Assembly: GCA_905182995.1 (NCBI GenBank)
Contig: CAJJDP010000062.1
Location: 434,001 to 498,000 of the forward strand
Length of the DNA: 64,000 bases
Direction: 5' to 3'
Origin: Paramecium octaurelia
Taxonomy: Eukaryota; Ciliophora; Oligohymenophorea; Peniculida; Parameciidae
In this document: piece by piece, positions 50,795 through 63,936 of the stretch
How positions within the stretch are numbered: the stretch's first letter is position 1
Layout: the number at the start of each line of letters is the position of its first letter
The notes under the pieces: generated by a model
Told to the model about the DNA's origin: nothing
What the model saw: the letters and a program-made list of their open reading frames with translations, nothing else
Databases searched by the model: none
Program-made: the position numbers and the translations under genes

Positions 50795-53165
50795 TGTTTT
50801 TTTACCATTTACGTATTCCCCAAAATGTACCTTTTAATCATTATAGGTGAATTCTTGGGCTAATTCAATCCAAACTCCAGATTTAATTGAAATTTCCAAC
50901 CCATTATTTTGTTTCGTAATTATATACTATCCTCCACCACTAAATTATATATTATATTCCTAAAACATACATAATTGAAGTTTTTTTAGCTAACACATCT
51001 TTATATTAAATTTTCCATTCACCAACTTTTAAACCATTTATATACTAACCTACTAAAAGTATTTCACTTTAACTAATATTATAAATGATTTAAAATTACT
51101 GCCAAAACTTATCTTCTAATTCAATCCACATTCCAGTCTTAATTGAACTACTTAATACTAAATTAGCCTGTTTAATATCATATGATCCTCCCCCACTATC
51201 ATTAAATTGAAACATTAATAGGTTACCTACATGTACTCAAATTACGATTTTTAATAGCCACCCTTCTTATTATACATATCCCATTTGCCAAACTTTTATC
51301 CCTTTAAATATTGACCATTAAAAGTAATTTGATCACTCCACCTAAAACCAACGCTCAACTCTATCCACATTCCAGATTTTTAGGAATTCCCATCTTGTTC
51401 AATCACATACTCGCCCCCACCTCTGGTTAATAAGCATAACAAATAACTTTCTTACATTTATTCTTTCTTTTTAGTAATAATATCTTTAAAATATGACTTC
51501 CATATTCCTACTTTTATTCCATATTAATATTTCCCTTCCAAAGTAACTTCGCTCTGTCTACTCTATAGAATTTATTGATACTCCCAAAAGCTATCACTCA
51601 TTTCAACCCATCTACCATTTTTGACTGTGGCACCATCAATAATAGTACTGCTATAGACTCCGCCACCACTATTAAAAGAGAAAAATTAGCAAAATACATA
51701 AAATAAAAGTTGTAATTTTCTCCTTATTATTTAAAGAAGGCATCCCATCTGTCAACTTTGTTCCCATCTCTATACTTGCCATTATATGTCAATTAGTTAA
51801 ATCTTATAATGTGAATAATTGAGATACGAATTAAATTTTGAGCTTAATTCTATCCAATCACCATCTTTTACTGAATCATTTTAGCCTTTATTTATATATT
51901 AACCACCGCCACTTGATTAATGATTATGATATTAAATGTTTACATCTTTTTGAATTAATTTGCTTCGATTGACTTGAACAATACGTCCCAATAGCCAGTT
52001 TTTTTCCCATTTTTATAAACTCCAGTATAAATTATTTAGTTCAACCTATATTGAATTTGCTATTATACTCTCTAAATCCATCACTTAATTCAATCCAACT
52101 TCCACTCTTTATTGGATCATAGAAGTCGTTATCACCTTCCTTTAGTTCATAAGATCCACCTCCCCTTGATATGAAAGTTATGATATTCTTTTACATTAAT
52201 TCATAATTTGAATTTAATTTATTGGATTTGTATAAAGTATCCCAATTCCCAACTTTTATTCCATCTTTGTAAACACCAGAGTGAATAATTTAACCTTCAC
52301 TAAATTTTAAAAACTATTATACTCCCAGAATTAATCACTTTATTCAATCCATCTTCCTTGCTTAATATTTATTTAAATGCTATCATATTTTCTTTCTTAA
52401 GCGTAAGTTCCACAGCCTCTATTTCGAAAAAATGATATTAAGAATCATATATACACGAATTTTAAGAGATTGTTGTCATTTTTTGATTTATACAAAATAT
52501 CCCATAGACCTACTTTTTTGCCATTGAAATATTCTCCGTAATACATGACTTAACCTTTACTAAAATAGTATTTTATTGACTAAAAAATACTTCCAAAAAT
52601 TATCACTTAATTCAAACCATTTACCGTCCTTATTACCTTGAAAGTTGTATGATCCACCACCACTATATTTTACTTTAATGTTATTACATCTCTTGACCAT
52701 CATAAAGGAGTTTCCACCTTCCTACTTTGATACCATTCTCATATTCTCCAACTTCATATACCTGAGATTCACTATACATTAATAAATTATCATCAATTAC
52801 CTCCAATACATTTTTATTAGATCTGTCCATATACCTTATTTTTATCCATTATTGGAGTAATAACCTCCAACATCAGACAGAATTTGGTCTTTCCAAACCG
52901 CCTCCCAATTACCTACTTTATAATTTTTTTCTCCTTATTTTCCAAACCATCTCAGGTATTTAATTTAATCTAAATTATTTAGTTCTTCTTCATTATTAAC
53001 ATGATCCTTTAAGTAATCACTTTATTGTGAAAATTGATACATTCTTAAAATTTACCCATCTTTAGAGCAAATGATCTTATTTTCTGAGTTAAATAAGGTA
53101 TTTAATTTTATCTTCAAAAACCTTTAACTCTAATCATCCCAATAATTCGACTCAATTTCTTTCAT
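50691..53165 (-). CDS. Tandem-repeat protein (Y-x-G-x-Y...G-K-x-G-x-W-D / G-G-G-x-Y type), ciliate-specific look
   Basis: From ATG 53165 the protein begins MKEIESNYWDDQ and, after about 110 residues, enters about nine tandem units of some 245 bp. Each unit encodes GGGSYD-like glycine turns, then KWIELSD-like strands, then an intron, then a strand like QVTYIGEY, then NGKKVGRWDI. Introns of 23-31 nt sit at the same place in nearly every unit, often with a second one just before the glycine turn. The last exon (IFQKILFKL) follows a 29-nt intron and stops at 50691. The units are MORN-like in the G-x-Y and W-D spacing but longer; they are probably beta-hairpin repeats. Function unknown. Exact exon borders of inner units were not all checked. 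Confidence 0.75.
50900..52900 (-). repeat. About nine tandem coding repeats, period about 245 bp
   Basis: The codons for the glycine turn appear on the plus strand as CC[ACT]CC-rich blocks near 50933, 51189, 51411, 51661, 51904, 52149, 52397, 52647 and 52866. Spacings are about 256, 222, 250, 243, 245, 248, 250 and 219 bp. The copies are clearly diverged, so the array is old, but the intron position is kept. Confidence 0.8.
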
Positions 53166-53771
53166 TATATTTTAATATTTAAATTCTTGGGATGAATAAA
53201 ATTCGTTTTCATCATATTAATTAAACGCTATAAGAAATTTAAATCAGTAAATACTTAACTATACCCTAATATATGGATGGTTTCTTTTTCAAAATATTTT
53301 AGTGATTAAAAATCACCTATTTACTTCTAAGCAAAATTGAAATAATAAATAGCTATGAATTCACATCTAAATTGCAATTAGTTTGAAATTTGAGTTTTCA
53401 TCAACAAGCAAATATTCAAGAATTCAAAACTTAACTTAAAAGGGAGATAAGATATAGATCTTCCACAAGGGAAAGTTCAAATTTGCAGTAATTCATTAAT
53501 ATTGATTTCTGCTATCAAGAAATATAGAAAATTTAAGATTAAGATACCTAGACTTTTAAAAAATAATTTTTATTGCCATTAATTTTTCTCGCTATTCTAT
53601 ATAAGATATGAAGTAATCCGTTGGACTCACATCAAACTTGTTTAGAAATACTCGAAATATCTGAAGAGAAAAAATGCACTACCTAGAGTTAGTTGTTTAT
53701 GACTTACTAAAAGGAGTTTACAAAATATTTATGAATTATATAGATATAAAAAACATTAATATCAACTATTT
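53166..53771. other. Intergenic, one chance-like frame
   Basis: Upstream region of the repeat-protein gene and downstream of the NACHT/WD40 gene. A plus-strand frame of about 120 codons at 53410-53753 is open but has no start codon and no support. No other feature. Confidence 0.4.
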
Positions 53772-56700
53772 TCATATGTTAATTCCTTATTCTTCCAAGA
53801 TAATGCTTCCCTTTTGCTAGAATAGTCTCCTTAAATCCATTTTGAAATGATTGATGAATTAACCTTGTAAGATTTAAGTTCCCTTGGCTTCAAAATGTTC
53901 ATATTAGGAAATTCGAAGGACAGTTAAACAATCATAAACTAAATTATTAAAAAAAATTACACTTCCTTTTTTAAAGGAGATTTTCCTCAATATTAGGTTA
54001 TAATCGTTAAAAAATCTCTTAATAACTGCTATCAGAAGGCAATAGTTGCTAATCTAAATTAATATCCCACATATTTATTGATTTATGTAAGGCTCCTTAA
54101 GCAACAATAGTGCCATCAGAAGAAAAGCATAAGCTTTACACCTAATTAGTTAATCCTTGTAACTTTAATTTTTAATTTCCAGTATTTACATCCCACAATC
54201 TTAATGATCCATCCAGACTACCTGAAGCTAATATAATCCCATTCGGGGAGAAACATAATGATAAAACAGATTTGTTATGTCCTTTAAGTCTGAACTTCTG
54301 ATTTCCTGACTTTGTATCCCATACATAAATAGATGCATCAAAGCTGCCTGATGCTAATATTGTTCCATCAGGGGAGAAAGTGACTGACTCTACTCGTTAG
54401 TTATGTCCAATCAATTTCATTTTTTGATCTCCAGACTTTAAGTCCCACAGTCTTATCAATTTATCTAAGCAACCTGTAGCCAATGTAGTACCATCAGGTG
54501 ATAAACATGCTGATACAGCTCTTTATTAGAATTCTTTGTCTTATTTCAAACTTATATCCCATAAACGAATAGATTTGTCATAACTACTTGAAACTAATAG
54601 ATTACTATCAGGAGAAAAACTTATTTGAGATACAGAATCATTATGGCCTTCCAAAATATACATTTCTTGCATTAAATTTAAATCCCATATAGTGATGGAG
54701 TAGCTCTAACTGGAAAATGCAAATAAAGTGCCATCAGGAGAGAAACATATTGAACGACTGTTTCCTTCAATTTTTATTATTTCTTCGCCTAAAGTCACCC
54801 TCCATAAGCGGATTGATTAATCGTGACTACTGGATGCCAAAATGTCTCCCAAAGAGGAGAAACAAACTGAATTGACTCTTTCATTATGTCCTTCTAATTT
54901 TAATTTCTGCTATCCTGAGTCCACATCCCACAATATAATTGAATTATCCCCAAAACCTGAAGCCAAAATCAAACCATCAGGAGAGAAACAAACTGACAAA
55001 ACAGATCCATTACTTCCTTCTATTTTTATTTTTTGTTTCCACAACATTACATCCCATAATAGGATAGATTTATCTTCACTTCCTGATGCTAAAATATTGC
55101 CGTCAGGTGAAAAACATATTGAATAGATTTCTTATGCATGCAATTCTAATAAATTCTTTTATAGCCCTGATTCTACATCCCATAGACGAATAGATTTGTC
55201 ATCGCTACCGGAGGCTAGTAGAGTGCCATCAGGAGAAAAACATACAGAATAGACCCAACTTCGATGTCCTTCTAAGGTGTTTTTCTCCTTTCCTGATTTT
55301 GCTTCCCACAGTCGAATTGAATTATCGCCGTTACCAGAGGCTAGTATTGTGCCATCAGGAGAGAAACAGACTGAAAAAACCCAATTGCTTTTCCCTTGTT
55401 ATCTTTGATTATCTTTTTCAGACTTCACATCCCATAAACAAATCTACTTATCTCCGCTCCCAGACGCTAAAGTAGTGCCATCAGGAGAGAAGCATACTGT
55501 ACTAATCCAACTTCGATGACCTTCTAACTTTTTCTTTTCTTAACCTGACCTAAGATCCCATATACGGATAGATTTATCTTGACTACCAGATGCGAGTATA
55601 TTGCCGTCTGGAGAGAAGCATATTGAGCGAATCCAATTTTGATGACCTTCAAATATTTATTTTACTTGTCCCAACCTGAGGTCCCAAATGCGAATAGATT
55701 TATCCTCACTTCCAGAAGCTAAAATTGCCCCATCAGGAGAGAATTTTACTGATTAAACACATCCGCTATGCCCTTCTAATTTTTTCTTTTCTTATCCTGT
55801 CTTGAGACCCCATAAGCGAATTGCTTTATCTCCGCTACCTGAAACTAAAGTATTACCATCAGGAGAGAAGCAAACTGAATAGACACCTAACTGATGTCCA
55901 TCTAACCTTGTTTTCTCTAATCCTGATTTTACATCCCACAATCGAATCGAACAATCATAACTGCCAGAGGCTAAAGTAGCTCCGTCAGGAGAAAAACATA
56001 AAGATTACACAAAATCATCATGTCCTTCTAACAAGCATCTTTATTATCCTGTCTCAATATTCCAAAGACGTATAGATCTATCGAAACTCCCTGAAGCTAA
56101 GATAGAGTCGTCTGGTGCAATACATAGAGTTAAGACTTTTTCAGTATGCCCTTCTAACTTTTTCTTTTCTTAACCTAGCTTCACATCCCATAAAATGATA
56201 GATTTATCCTCACTTGCTGAAGCCAAAAGTTTCCCGTCAGAAGTGAAGCATAATGAATAAACACTTCCCTTATGCCCAATTATTTTATGTAGCTCATATA
56301 TCTAAAGATTATTCCATTTGCAATTATAAAGCAAAGTTCCATTCAAATTTATCCCATCGATATTTACATTCTCAAATTCAGAACCACTTAAATCACTAAA
56401 TGCAAAATTACTTGCATTTAATGATGTGTTTTTGATTTTGATATTTCTGAAGCTTTATCTGGTAAGATCAATTTTCATCCCAACTAAAAAATTAATACAA
56501 TTAGATCCACTTTAAATAAAACTATCATCTAATGCGGTGAGATGCACTATAAATTGTAAAAATTCAATAATTTTTTCTTCATTTTAAATCTTTTGGATAA
56601 GAAACTTCCTAGTTTCTCTGTGATTTTACGTTGAGTAATTAACATTATTTAAGTCGTGTTACTTTATAATTCTAAGAAGCGTCATTATTTTTTTAAAGTT

Positions 56701-59700
56701 ACGTTCTATAAGATCCAATTATTTTTACTTCTCATACAAAGATAGACTATTATTTTAAATACACATTTCATAATGATTCTAGCCAACATGTTTTTCAAGA
56801 AATAATAAACAATCTTTTACTTTTTCATTTTCCAAAATTTTCATACACCTTTCTAAGAAAGATTTCTCGAAATCTTTTGTTGCCATTAACACCTCAAATA
56901 TGTCAGAGGCAATCAAGAATTCTGAAATAGATTTATGAACAAATTAAAAGCTGGTACCCTTTTATTTAACAAACGAACAACTTCTTATATCTTTTTTGAG
57001 ATTTCCATCTTGCCCGTCATCATTGAAAAACTCGTTTAACCATTTATTGTCATCGGTTTCATCTTTATATAAAAACCCTTATTGCTGATATTAAATCTAA
57101 GTTACTTCTTTAATACTCATTTATTTAGCCAGTTTTATTTAGTATTTTTGTAAATCATAAAGAAAACGATCAGTATTAATAGATTTTCCTAAATTTCTTT
57201 ATTTTTCAATCTATTTTAAATGATATTAACTAATAAATTCCTCATAAAAGTCGTAACTAGTAAGATTTTATTCTCTTAAAGAGTCGCAAATAAGATTGGC
57301 TATTCTTTCATTTGAAATTGAAACTTTTTTAATAACTTCAAATTAAAATAGAATATTCTTAAAATTATTAAAGTCGATTATATATATGAGCCTTTAATTT
57401 AACTCATTTATTTCTGATAATTAAAATTAGCTAAAAAACTAATTTTGTTCTAAAATATTCCAAATTTCAATAGATAGTTAAATATAATCGATTTTTTTTA
57501 GATTTTCAATATCTTATTCATTACTTTAATCTTGTTGATTATCAATTATTAGTTCAGCTGGAGTTTATTCATCTTAAGCATTTTTTAACAAATTTGAAGA
57601 TTTTAATGTCTACTATTTATACAATTTTATCAGATATAGACTCATTAATAATTCTTAAAACTTTTTGGAAAAATTCTTAATGAAATTTTATTTTAATTAG
57701 AGAATCTCTGTTACTTTGGCCAACATTTAAGGTAGTACCTAAACAATAATTTCCATCATATAAGGGGTATCAATCAATTTATCAAGATTAATCATCTTGA
57801 TCATTGCTTCATACTTTTCAACACTCCAAAGCTTCTATAAATTAATATCAAGCCTTCTGAGTGCTTCATTGCTTTATAAAGAGATGAATTGATCTTTTTT
57901 CAAAAATAGTAAAATTTCTTCTATCTACTTCTTTTATAGTAAAATTTCACCTTGAGTTTTTATTGGAGATAACTTTAAAAACTCAGTTTGGAATTTATGC
58001 CAAAATATTTCAAACTTTTAGATATCCATAGAAATTTTGTTTAGCATTTTGGTTTACCATTCATAAATTTCAAAAACCAATACTTTAATACTTAAATTGG
58101 TAAACTACTTTATGTATTCCTTTTTTTAAATTTGGTCGAATTTTAAGATTTAGATTTCTTTTAGTTTTGTTTTATCTTCGGGTGCAAACCAATCGGAATA
58201 ATTGCTGCTTGTGAGAATCTCACTTCTTGTTGTAAATATAACTAAAGGGTTTGACCAATTTGAATAAAGCTTATTAATAATATATAAATTTTTTTTGATA
58301 TTCTCTAATTTCATTTCATCGTAACTATCCATCAAAATTAAAAATCGAAACTTTCTTGCTTCTAGCAACTCTTTACATTCTTTTAATTATAAATCATCAA
58401 ACCCGTACTCATCTTGACGAAGTGCCTCCTCTATGATTTAAAATGCAGGATTTTTGACAGAAGGCAAAGAAATATATATTGGTACAAGTACATATTCATT
58501 AACCTTAATATTACTTTCATTTAATTTCCAAATAAATTCTTCTATTTTTTTAGCAACAGTACTTTTGCCAGATCCAGCTACACCATGTATTAACAATACA
58601 GTTTCCTTTTCTTTTAACAAAAATGTATTCACTTCTCCTGATAAATCATCAAATTATTCTAAGTTCATCAAATTATTTGTATCACTTTTCCTTTTGTCTT
58701 GACTTTTTAATGGTATATATACTGTTTTTACATTTTTTTAAGCTGCCTCTTTAAGAACCTTCCATTTCCTTATTTCAAGTAATTATTAAACAGATTTCCC
58801 TCTTAAAGATTTAATGTCATCACCCATACTTTTTAATTACTCTTTCATTTAATTTATCTTTACTTCTACTCTATTTAATCCTTTTCTAATGTGATTTACA
58901 AAATCTGTTATAAGTTTTAGTTACTATCCCATCTCACTTATGTTTTCAATTTATTCATCTAACTGTTGAGTTGTTTCATCTAATTCTTAAAGTTGTTGAT
59001 CCCTTTTTGTATGATTGGCTTCATGGAAAATTTATTCTTACAAATCATCAATTTTCCTTAGCATCTATTGCATTTAACTTGAAATTCTATCCTGCTATGT
59101 CCTCCAATCCTTTTGTAAAATCTAAACTTGTTTGGCAATCATATCTTGGTGTTTTAATAAATTTCTAACTCTTTAATCCTTTTCGGAAGTCCAAATTTAA
59201 ATCAATGCCTTTTGGCAAAATGCTATTATTATATCAGAAAAACAATTTGATGAAATTTAAATAATTGTAAATATTAATCCCTATTTAATTTTCCATTCAT
59301 CATTGTTTTTAAAATCGTTATACTTTTGTATCATAGTTTCAAAAAAGGTTTGCTTTTGATTTAATTCATCATCTATTTCTATCTCCTAGTTGTCCAACGA
59401 ATATATTTTAGAAAATTTTTGAATTAATAATTCTTATTCAAACGATATCTTTTCTTTTATAAAGCCTTTGTCAAAGGATTATTCTTGGGAAAAAACTTTT
59501 AACCCATTCAAAAAGTCATCAATGCTGATGTATTAATCAATATTATTTTCATCACATATTTTCTTATTTTCATTCTTTACTTAATCCAAAGAGATCTTTA
59601 ATTTATCAAAATATATCCTGGAATTTTCTTTTTCTTTTTATAAATCTTGTCCAATCCATTATATATTTTCATAGTTTGTTATAAACTATAACAAATAAAG

Positions 59701-62700
59701 ATTAAAGTTGTTATGTAATTTTGCTTAAGTTTCTGCTTTATATTTTTGAAATTGACAAATTTTACTAGAATATTATTTTATTTCTTCAAGTATTTTATTT
59801 AATATCTACTTTTCTTCTATTAATAGTTTTTATTATAATTTCACACTCAAAGTAAAAATCCATAGTGCTAAAGTAAATTTTTCATCAGATTTGAAATCCA
59901 AAATCTCAACTTGGGAATCATTGACATTTTTCTTTTCGATTTTATTTTCTGCTTTTTCTTCCTTTTCATCATTCAATTTGATGCTTTTCATATCACTTTA
60001 TTCCTAAAACTACTTTTTGAATACATCTTTTTTATTTTATAAATCTATGATTTCTTCTTCTATCAGAATTTTTTAAATCTCTACGTTCTAATTTAAGGAG
60101 GTCTTTAAAGTGTTAAGGACTATTTAAGTTTAATTAATTAAATCATTTAATGCACCTACCTTCAGATGGTTGCTGATATTCTTTGAAATTTCCTTTTAGA
60201 AAAGTATCAATTAATTATAAAAATTCTCATATTTCTCAATCTCTAAATTCAATGTCTGCTGTGAAAAAGGCTTATCATTTAGTATTTTTAAAGATTCATT
60301 AATTTAAGCATCTTCAAATACTTTTTCAATTTTGTCAACATACTTGGATGATGATTAATTTCTGAATAAATCACCAAACTCCTTTTCAATCAGCTCCAAA
60401 TCCTCTCTGTACGCATCATTAATTTATTCTTCTAAACCTACTTAGAACAGTAAATATTCCAAGACTCCAATTTACCTAGATAATTTGGTTGATAAATCTT
60501 CTTCAGAGAGTTGAATAGTTTTTAATTCAGTGATAGATTTCTTGTAAAATTTATTATTATAATCAAAAATTCTTTTTGGAAAATTATTTACTACTTCAAG
60601 AAGAAAACCCTCCAAATTAATTATTTATAATATTTTTGACAACTCCTCTTGCTAAGCAAACTTCAGAATGCTTTAGAATTTTTCTTAAAATGCAATTAAA
60701 TTAAATTTTAAAATTTAAACCTCAAACCTTAATTTTTGAATAAGCTTGGTAGTGTTAAAATCAATTAGTTTTTATTTAATCATTAGTAATTTTTCATCAG
60801 TCAAAGATATATCATCTATTTCATTATTTATGATTATCATTTATTTTAGGATAGCCATTTGCTCATCAAAATTTTTATTTAATTAACCATTAATTTGTGC
60901 ATATTTCAAAAATATCCCCTGTAATGAAACCTCAAAACAAATCGCAGGGTTACTGTTTTATAGTTCAGCATCGATTAACTTTTGAATTGATTATTAGGTA
61001 TTTTGTAGATACTTTATCAAATCTAAAGTTTCTTTGATAAAATTATTCAAATTCTTAAAAGGGTCTGGCAATGCTATTACTTTTTCAAGTAAAGAATTTA
61101 CTTAGGAGATTGATATTGGGTCTTAAAAGTAGAGATTTTTTAAATCAACTTAAATATATTCCATAAATTCCAAAAAGATATTTATATTACTCATTTTCTC
61201 GTATAATTTATCTTCTTTGGTTTAATCATTTATATATTCTTTACATTCTTCTATAAATAATTCTAAAATGTATTTTAATAGTCTCATTGCATAATTTAAA
61301 TTATAGAGATTTGTAAAATTATCAATAACATTTTGTTTGCTTTTAATTAAATTAGTATTTTAATGAAGATTAATAATTTTAAGAATATCTTTTGTATTTT
61401 CGAAATAACCTTTTAAATTGCAAATTATATTTAATATTTATTATTTAAATGTAACTTAAGTTATCCTTTTATTTAACTTCTTATTCTTCACTAAATTTTT
61501 CAAATTTTTTAAAACTACTCCTAATTTATCATCATTTTTTCTTAACAGGGTCAATAAATTACTTGGAATGATGAATCTCATAAGCTTTTCAATTTAATCC
61601 ATCATCTACATTTCTCCATTTTTTGTAAAGTTTTAGTTGCCAATATTGAGTTTGCCTTTTAAATACGATCCAATTGTGTATACTTTATTTGAATACTAAT
61701 CATCCATTAAAAAGTCTTTAAGCAATAAAAAATTTTCCCATCCTTAAAACTATACTTCGATACTTAACCTATTAGTTTATATTAATTTTTTATTCTAAAG
61801 TTGATGAAGAAGTATAATAGCCTAATCATTATTATGATTCAATTACATTAGAATTCCCTTTTTAAATAACTCTTTCCAAATATTAGAAACTGACTCAATC
61901 TCTATGTTCAATAATTAATTTGCTATTTCTAATTATTTTTTTTTTAAAAGAGGATTGTATATTAATATTTTTCCAATCATTTAGATCCAACAAAAATGAT
62001 CGCTCCAACAATTTGAGCCTCTCACTAATTTATCATATATCATCTCGATTTGGGAAATGATCTCTTCAAGATTTTAATATTTATCATCCTTAAAGTAACT
62101 AACGATCTCCCATTATAACATATCTATATAATAAAAAACCTCATATTATTTTCTGTTTGAACTTATATTATACATCTTATAGAGGAGACAGGCACCTTGA
62201 TATAATGATTCAAGTAAATCTGAGTTTGGGCTCATTTTCAAAACAGAAATAATTATACCTTTTAGGCAACCTTTTAAAATTTCACTTTTTTCATTGCTAT
62301 CATTAGGTGCCAGCTCAAACGAAGTCTTTGTTAATAAAAGAAAAAGTTCCAATTAATTATAAATTAGATCATTCTTTTCAATCCCTATTAGTACCTATAA
62401 TTCATCTATAATTTCTATGTATTGCTTTTAAGTATTAAATTTCATATATCTCTCATTATTGATCAAATGAAAGCTAAATATTACTTTAGATAAGGATGTT
62501 GTGATTTACAAAATATAAAAACATTTAAATGAATCCGTTCTTATATAGATCAGGCAGCTTTTCAATAAGATTTTAATTCCTTCCAAGATTAAATCGTATG
62601 ATTTCTAAACACTCAAAGGATTCTTATTGAGTTTATAAATGTTTTCTTCTTGGAAAACAAACCATTATATTGCTATCATAATCTCTTAAGATTCTTCTGA

Positions 62701-62865
62701 ATTAATTGCAACTTAAGACTTAGAATCTATTATATTAATGTATTGGTTGAATTTTTAAAAGAAATCATTTTCGTCTAAATTATCAATTTTAGAAACAGGA
62801 GTTTCAACTTAATTATTAATAGATGAAGCACAACCTCCACCTCGTAAGAAGTACCTTTTTATCAT
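53772..62865 (-). CDS. NACHT/WD40 STAND protein, 3023 aa (NLR-like)
   Basis: A single huge frame from ATG 62865, with only one intron (22 nt) close to the 3' end; total length is divisible by three. Residues 1 to about 1400 are helical, Leu/Ile/Lys/Asn rich, with long coiled coils ([20 protein letters not shown]). A NACHT P-loop NTPase follows: Walker [10 protein letters not shown] near 1428, Walker [11 protein letters not shown] near 1510, sensor region VIFTTRSE. Then a helical arm, a short pentapeptide-like stretch ([20 protein letters not shown]), and 18 WD40 repeats ([22 protein letters not shown]) at about 2195-2935. The tail after the intron ([20 protein letters not shown]) is the usual end of this ciliate family. 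STAND proteins act as NTP-gated switches that oligomerise on sensing a ligand through the repeats; some serve in immunity, but the role here is unknown. Confidence 0.92.
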
Positions 62866-62959
62866 GGTTCGAAATGATTAATTTTAAAATAAATAATCCG
62901 CAAATTGATAATATATGTATTAAAATAAATTAGTCTAATAATGCTAAATAAAAAAGGAC

Positions 62960-63259
62960 ATGGCAAATAAAAGTAGTAGAAGATCAATATAAAGTTATTA
63001 TAAAATTTCTAAATCAGCTTTAGAATCTTAGTAATCATTCATGGAACTACGAAGTGAAACTGGAATGTTGGTTTAGATTTATTTGAGAATTTGAACGTTA
63101 ATCATATGAAATATGATATTAGAAGCCAAAGAGGAAATTTTATAGGATAGAAAAAGATTATGTGAAATAGGATAATTGTTTGTAAATAAAAAGTAATTAA
63201 TATTTAATCATAATCTATTTGGGCAAGATATCAACTTATTTCGTACCATACTTGAATGA
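62960..63259 (+). CDS. Hypothetical small protein, 79 aa
   Basis: Three exons; introns of 34 and 26 nt give 80 codons including the stop. The joined product reads MANKSSRRSIQSYYKISK, then ELRKFEQAKEEILQDRKRLCE, a single amphipathic helix, and a short tail. Without splicing, TGA stops cut every frame. No domain was recognised. It is divergent from the giant NACHT/WD40 gene, with 94 bp between the start codons. Confidence 0.6.
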
Positions 63260-63936
63260 AATTTGTTGCCTTAAACTCTCCAGTTTACAATAGGAGGACC
63301 AACTCTAAATCATTTTCCAACTTCTGATTGTGCTATCTTCAGCTATTGGATAAACCTATAAAATGTATTTTTTCTAAAACAATTAATTCATTTTACCTGT
63401 ATTTTACTCCCATTAAAGTTTTTCTTACTATTCAATAGTTGCCTGTTTTAATAGTCACCATTACAAAGTTAATTATATTATTTAAATGAATAATTAATTA
63501 AATCTTTTTAAACCAAGAAACTATTAAAGTTTATTGCTAAGGACCATCTCACTAAAAAAGCAAAAATATCATTTTTATTATATCTTCAATCGTCCATATT
63601 AATCCAATTAAATCTTCCTTCCATCTCATATAAGCATTTACAGATTAGCCTCTTTATTTCTATTAGATTCTCATCAAGCAATACAATGATTGAAGAACTA
63701 TCTTGTAAATTTTAACATTCACTTTTTCCCCCTCAGTCATCATCTCCTAATTATTACTATAATAAAATTTACATGACATTTTTATTTTCATTTTTCGGTA
63801 TTTCATTCAATTCAATTTGCACCACTTTTCGAAGCCCTTCTTCTTCATTATTTTCATTATTGTTAAATATATTTTAAATTACTAATAGGGGAAAATTTTA
63901 CACATTTTCCAATAATCAGAATTTAAATTGGTTCAT
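63260..63936 (-). pseudogene. Decayed gene: protein-like frame with three in-frame TGA codons
   Basis: From an ATG at 63936 one frame stays strikingly protein-like (LLENVQNFPLLVIQNIF, EEEGLRKVVQIELNEI, SIIVLLDENLIEIKRL, CLYEMEGRFNWINMDD, FLVRWSLAINFNSFL) for about 500 bp but meets three TGA codons, each where tryptophan would fit. A candidate 23-nt intron lies near 63375-63397; beyond it the 3' end is unclear. No family was recognised. It may be a young pseudogene, or carry sequence errors. Confidence 0.45.

Noticed and set aside
53410-53753. Plus-strand frame of about 120 codons
   Set aside because: It lacks a start codon and any domain. With TGA as the only stop, such frames are expected by chance in AT-rich DNA.
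53932-53934. Stop of the NACHT/WD40 gene at 53932
   Set aside because: A 22-nt intron just before it joins a clearly coding tail ([19 protein letters not shown]) typical of the family; the true stop is at 53772.
54842-55126. Plus-strand frame opposite the WD40 repeats
   Set aside because: Regular spacing comes from the repeats of the minus-strand gene; it is a shadow.
58454-58702. Plus-strand frame opposite the NACHT P-loop
   Set aside because: The minus strand has intact Walker A and B in a long open frame, so this frame is a shadow.
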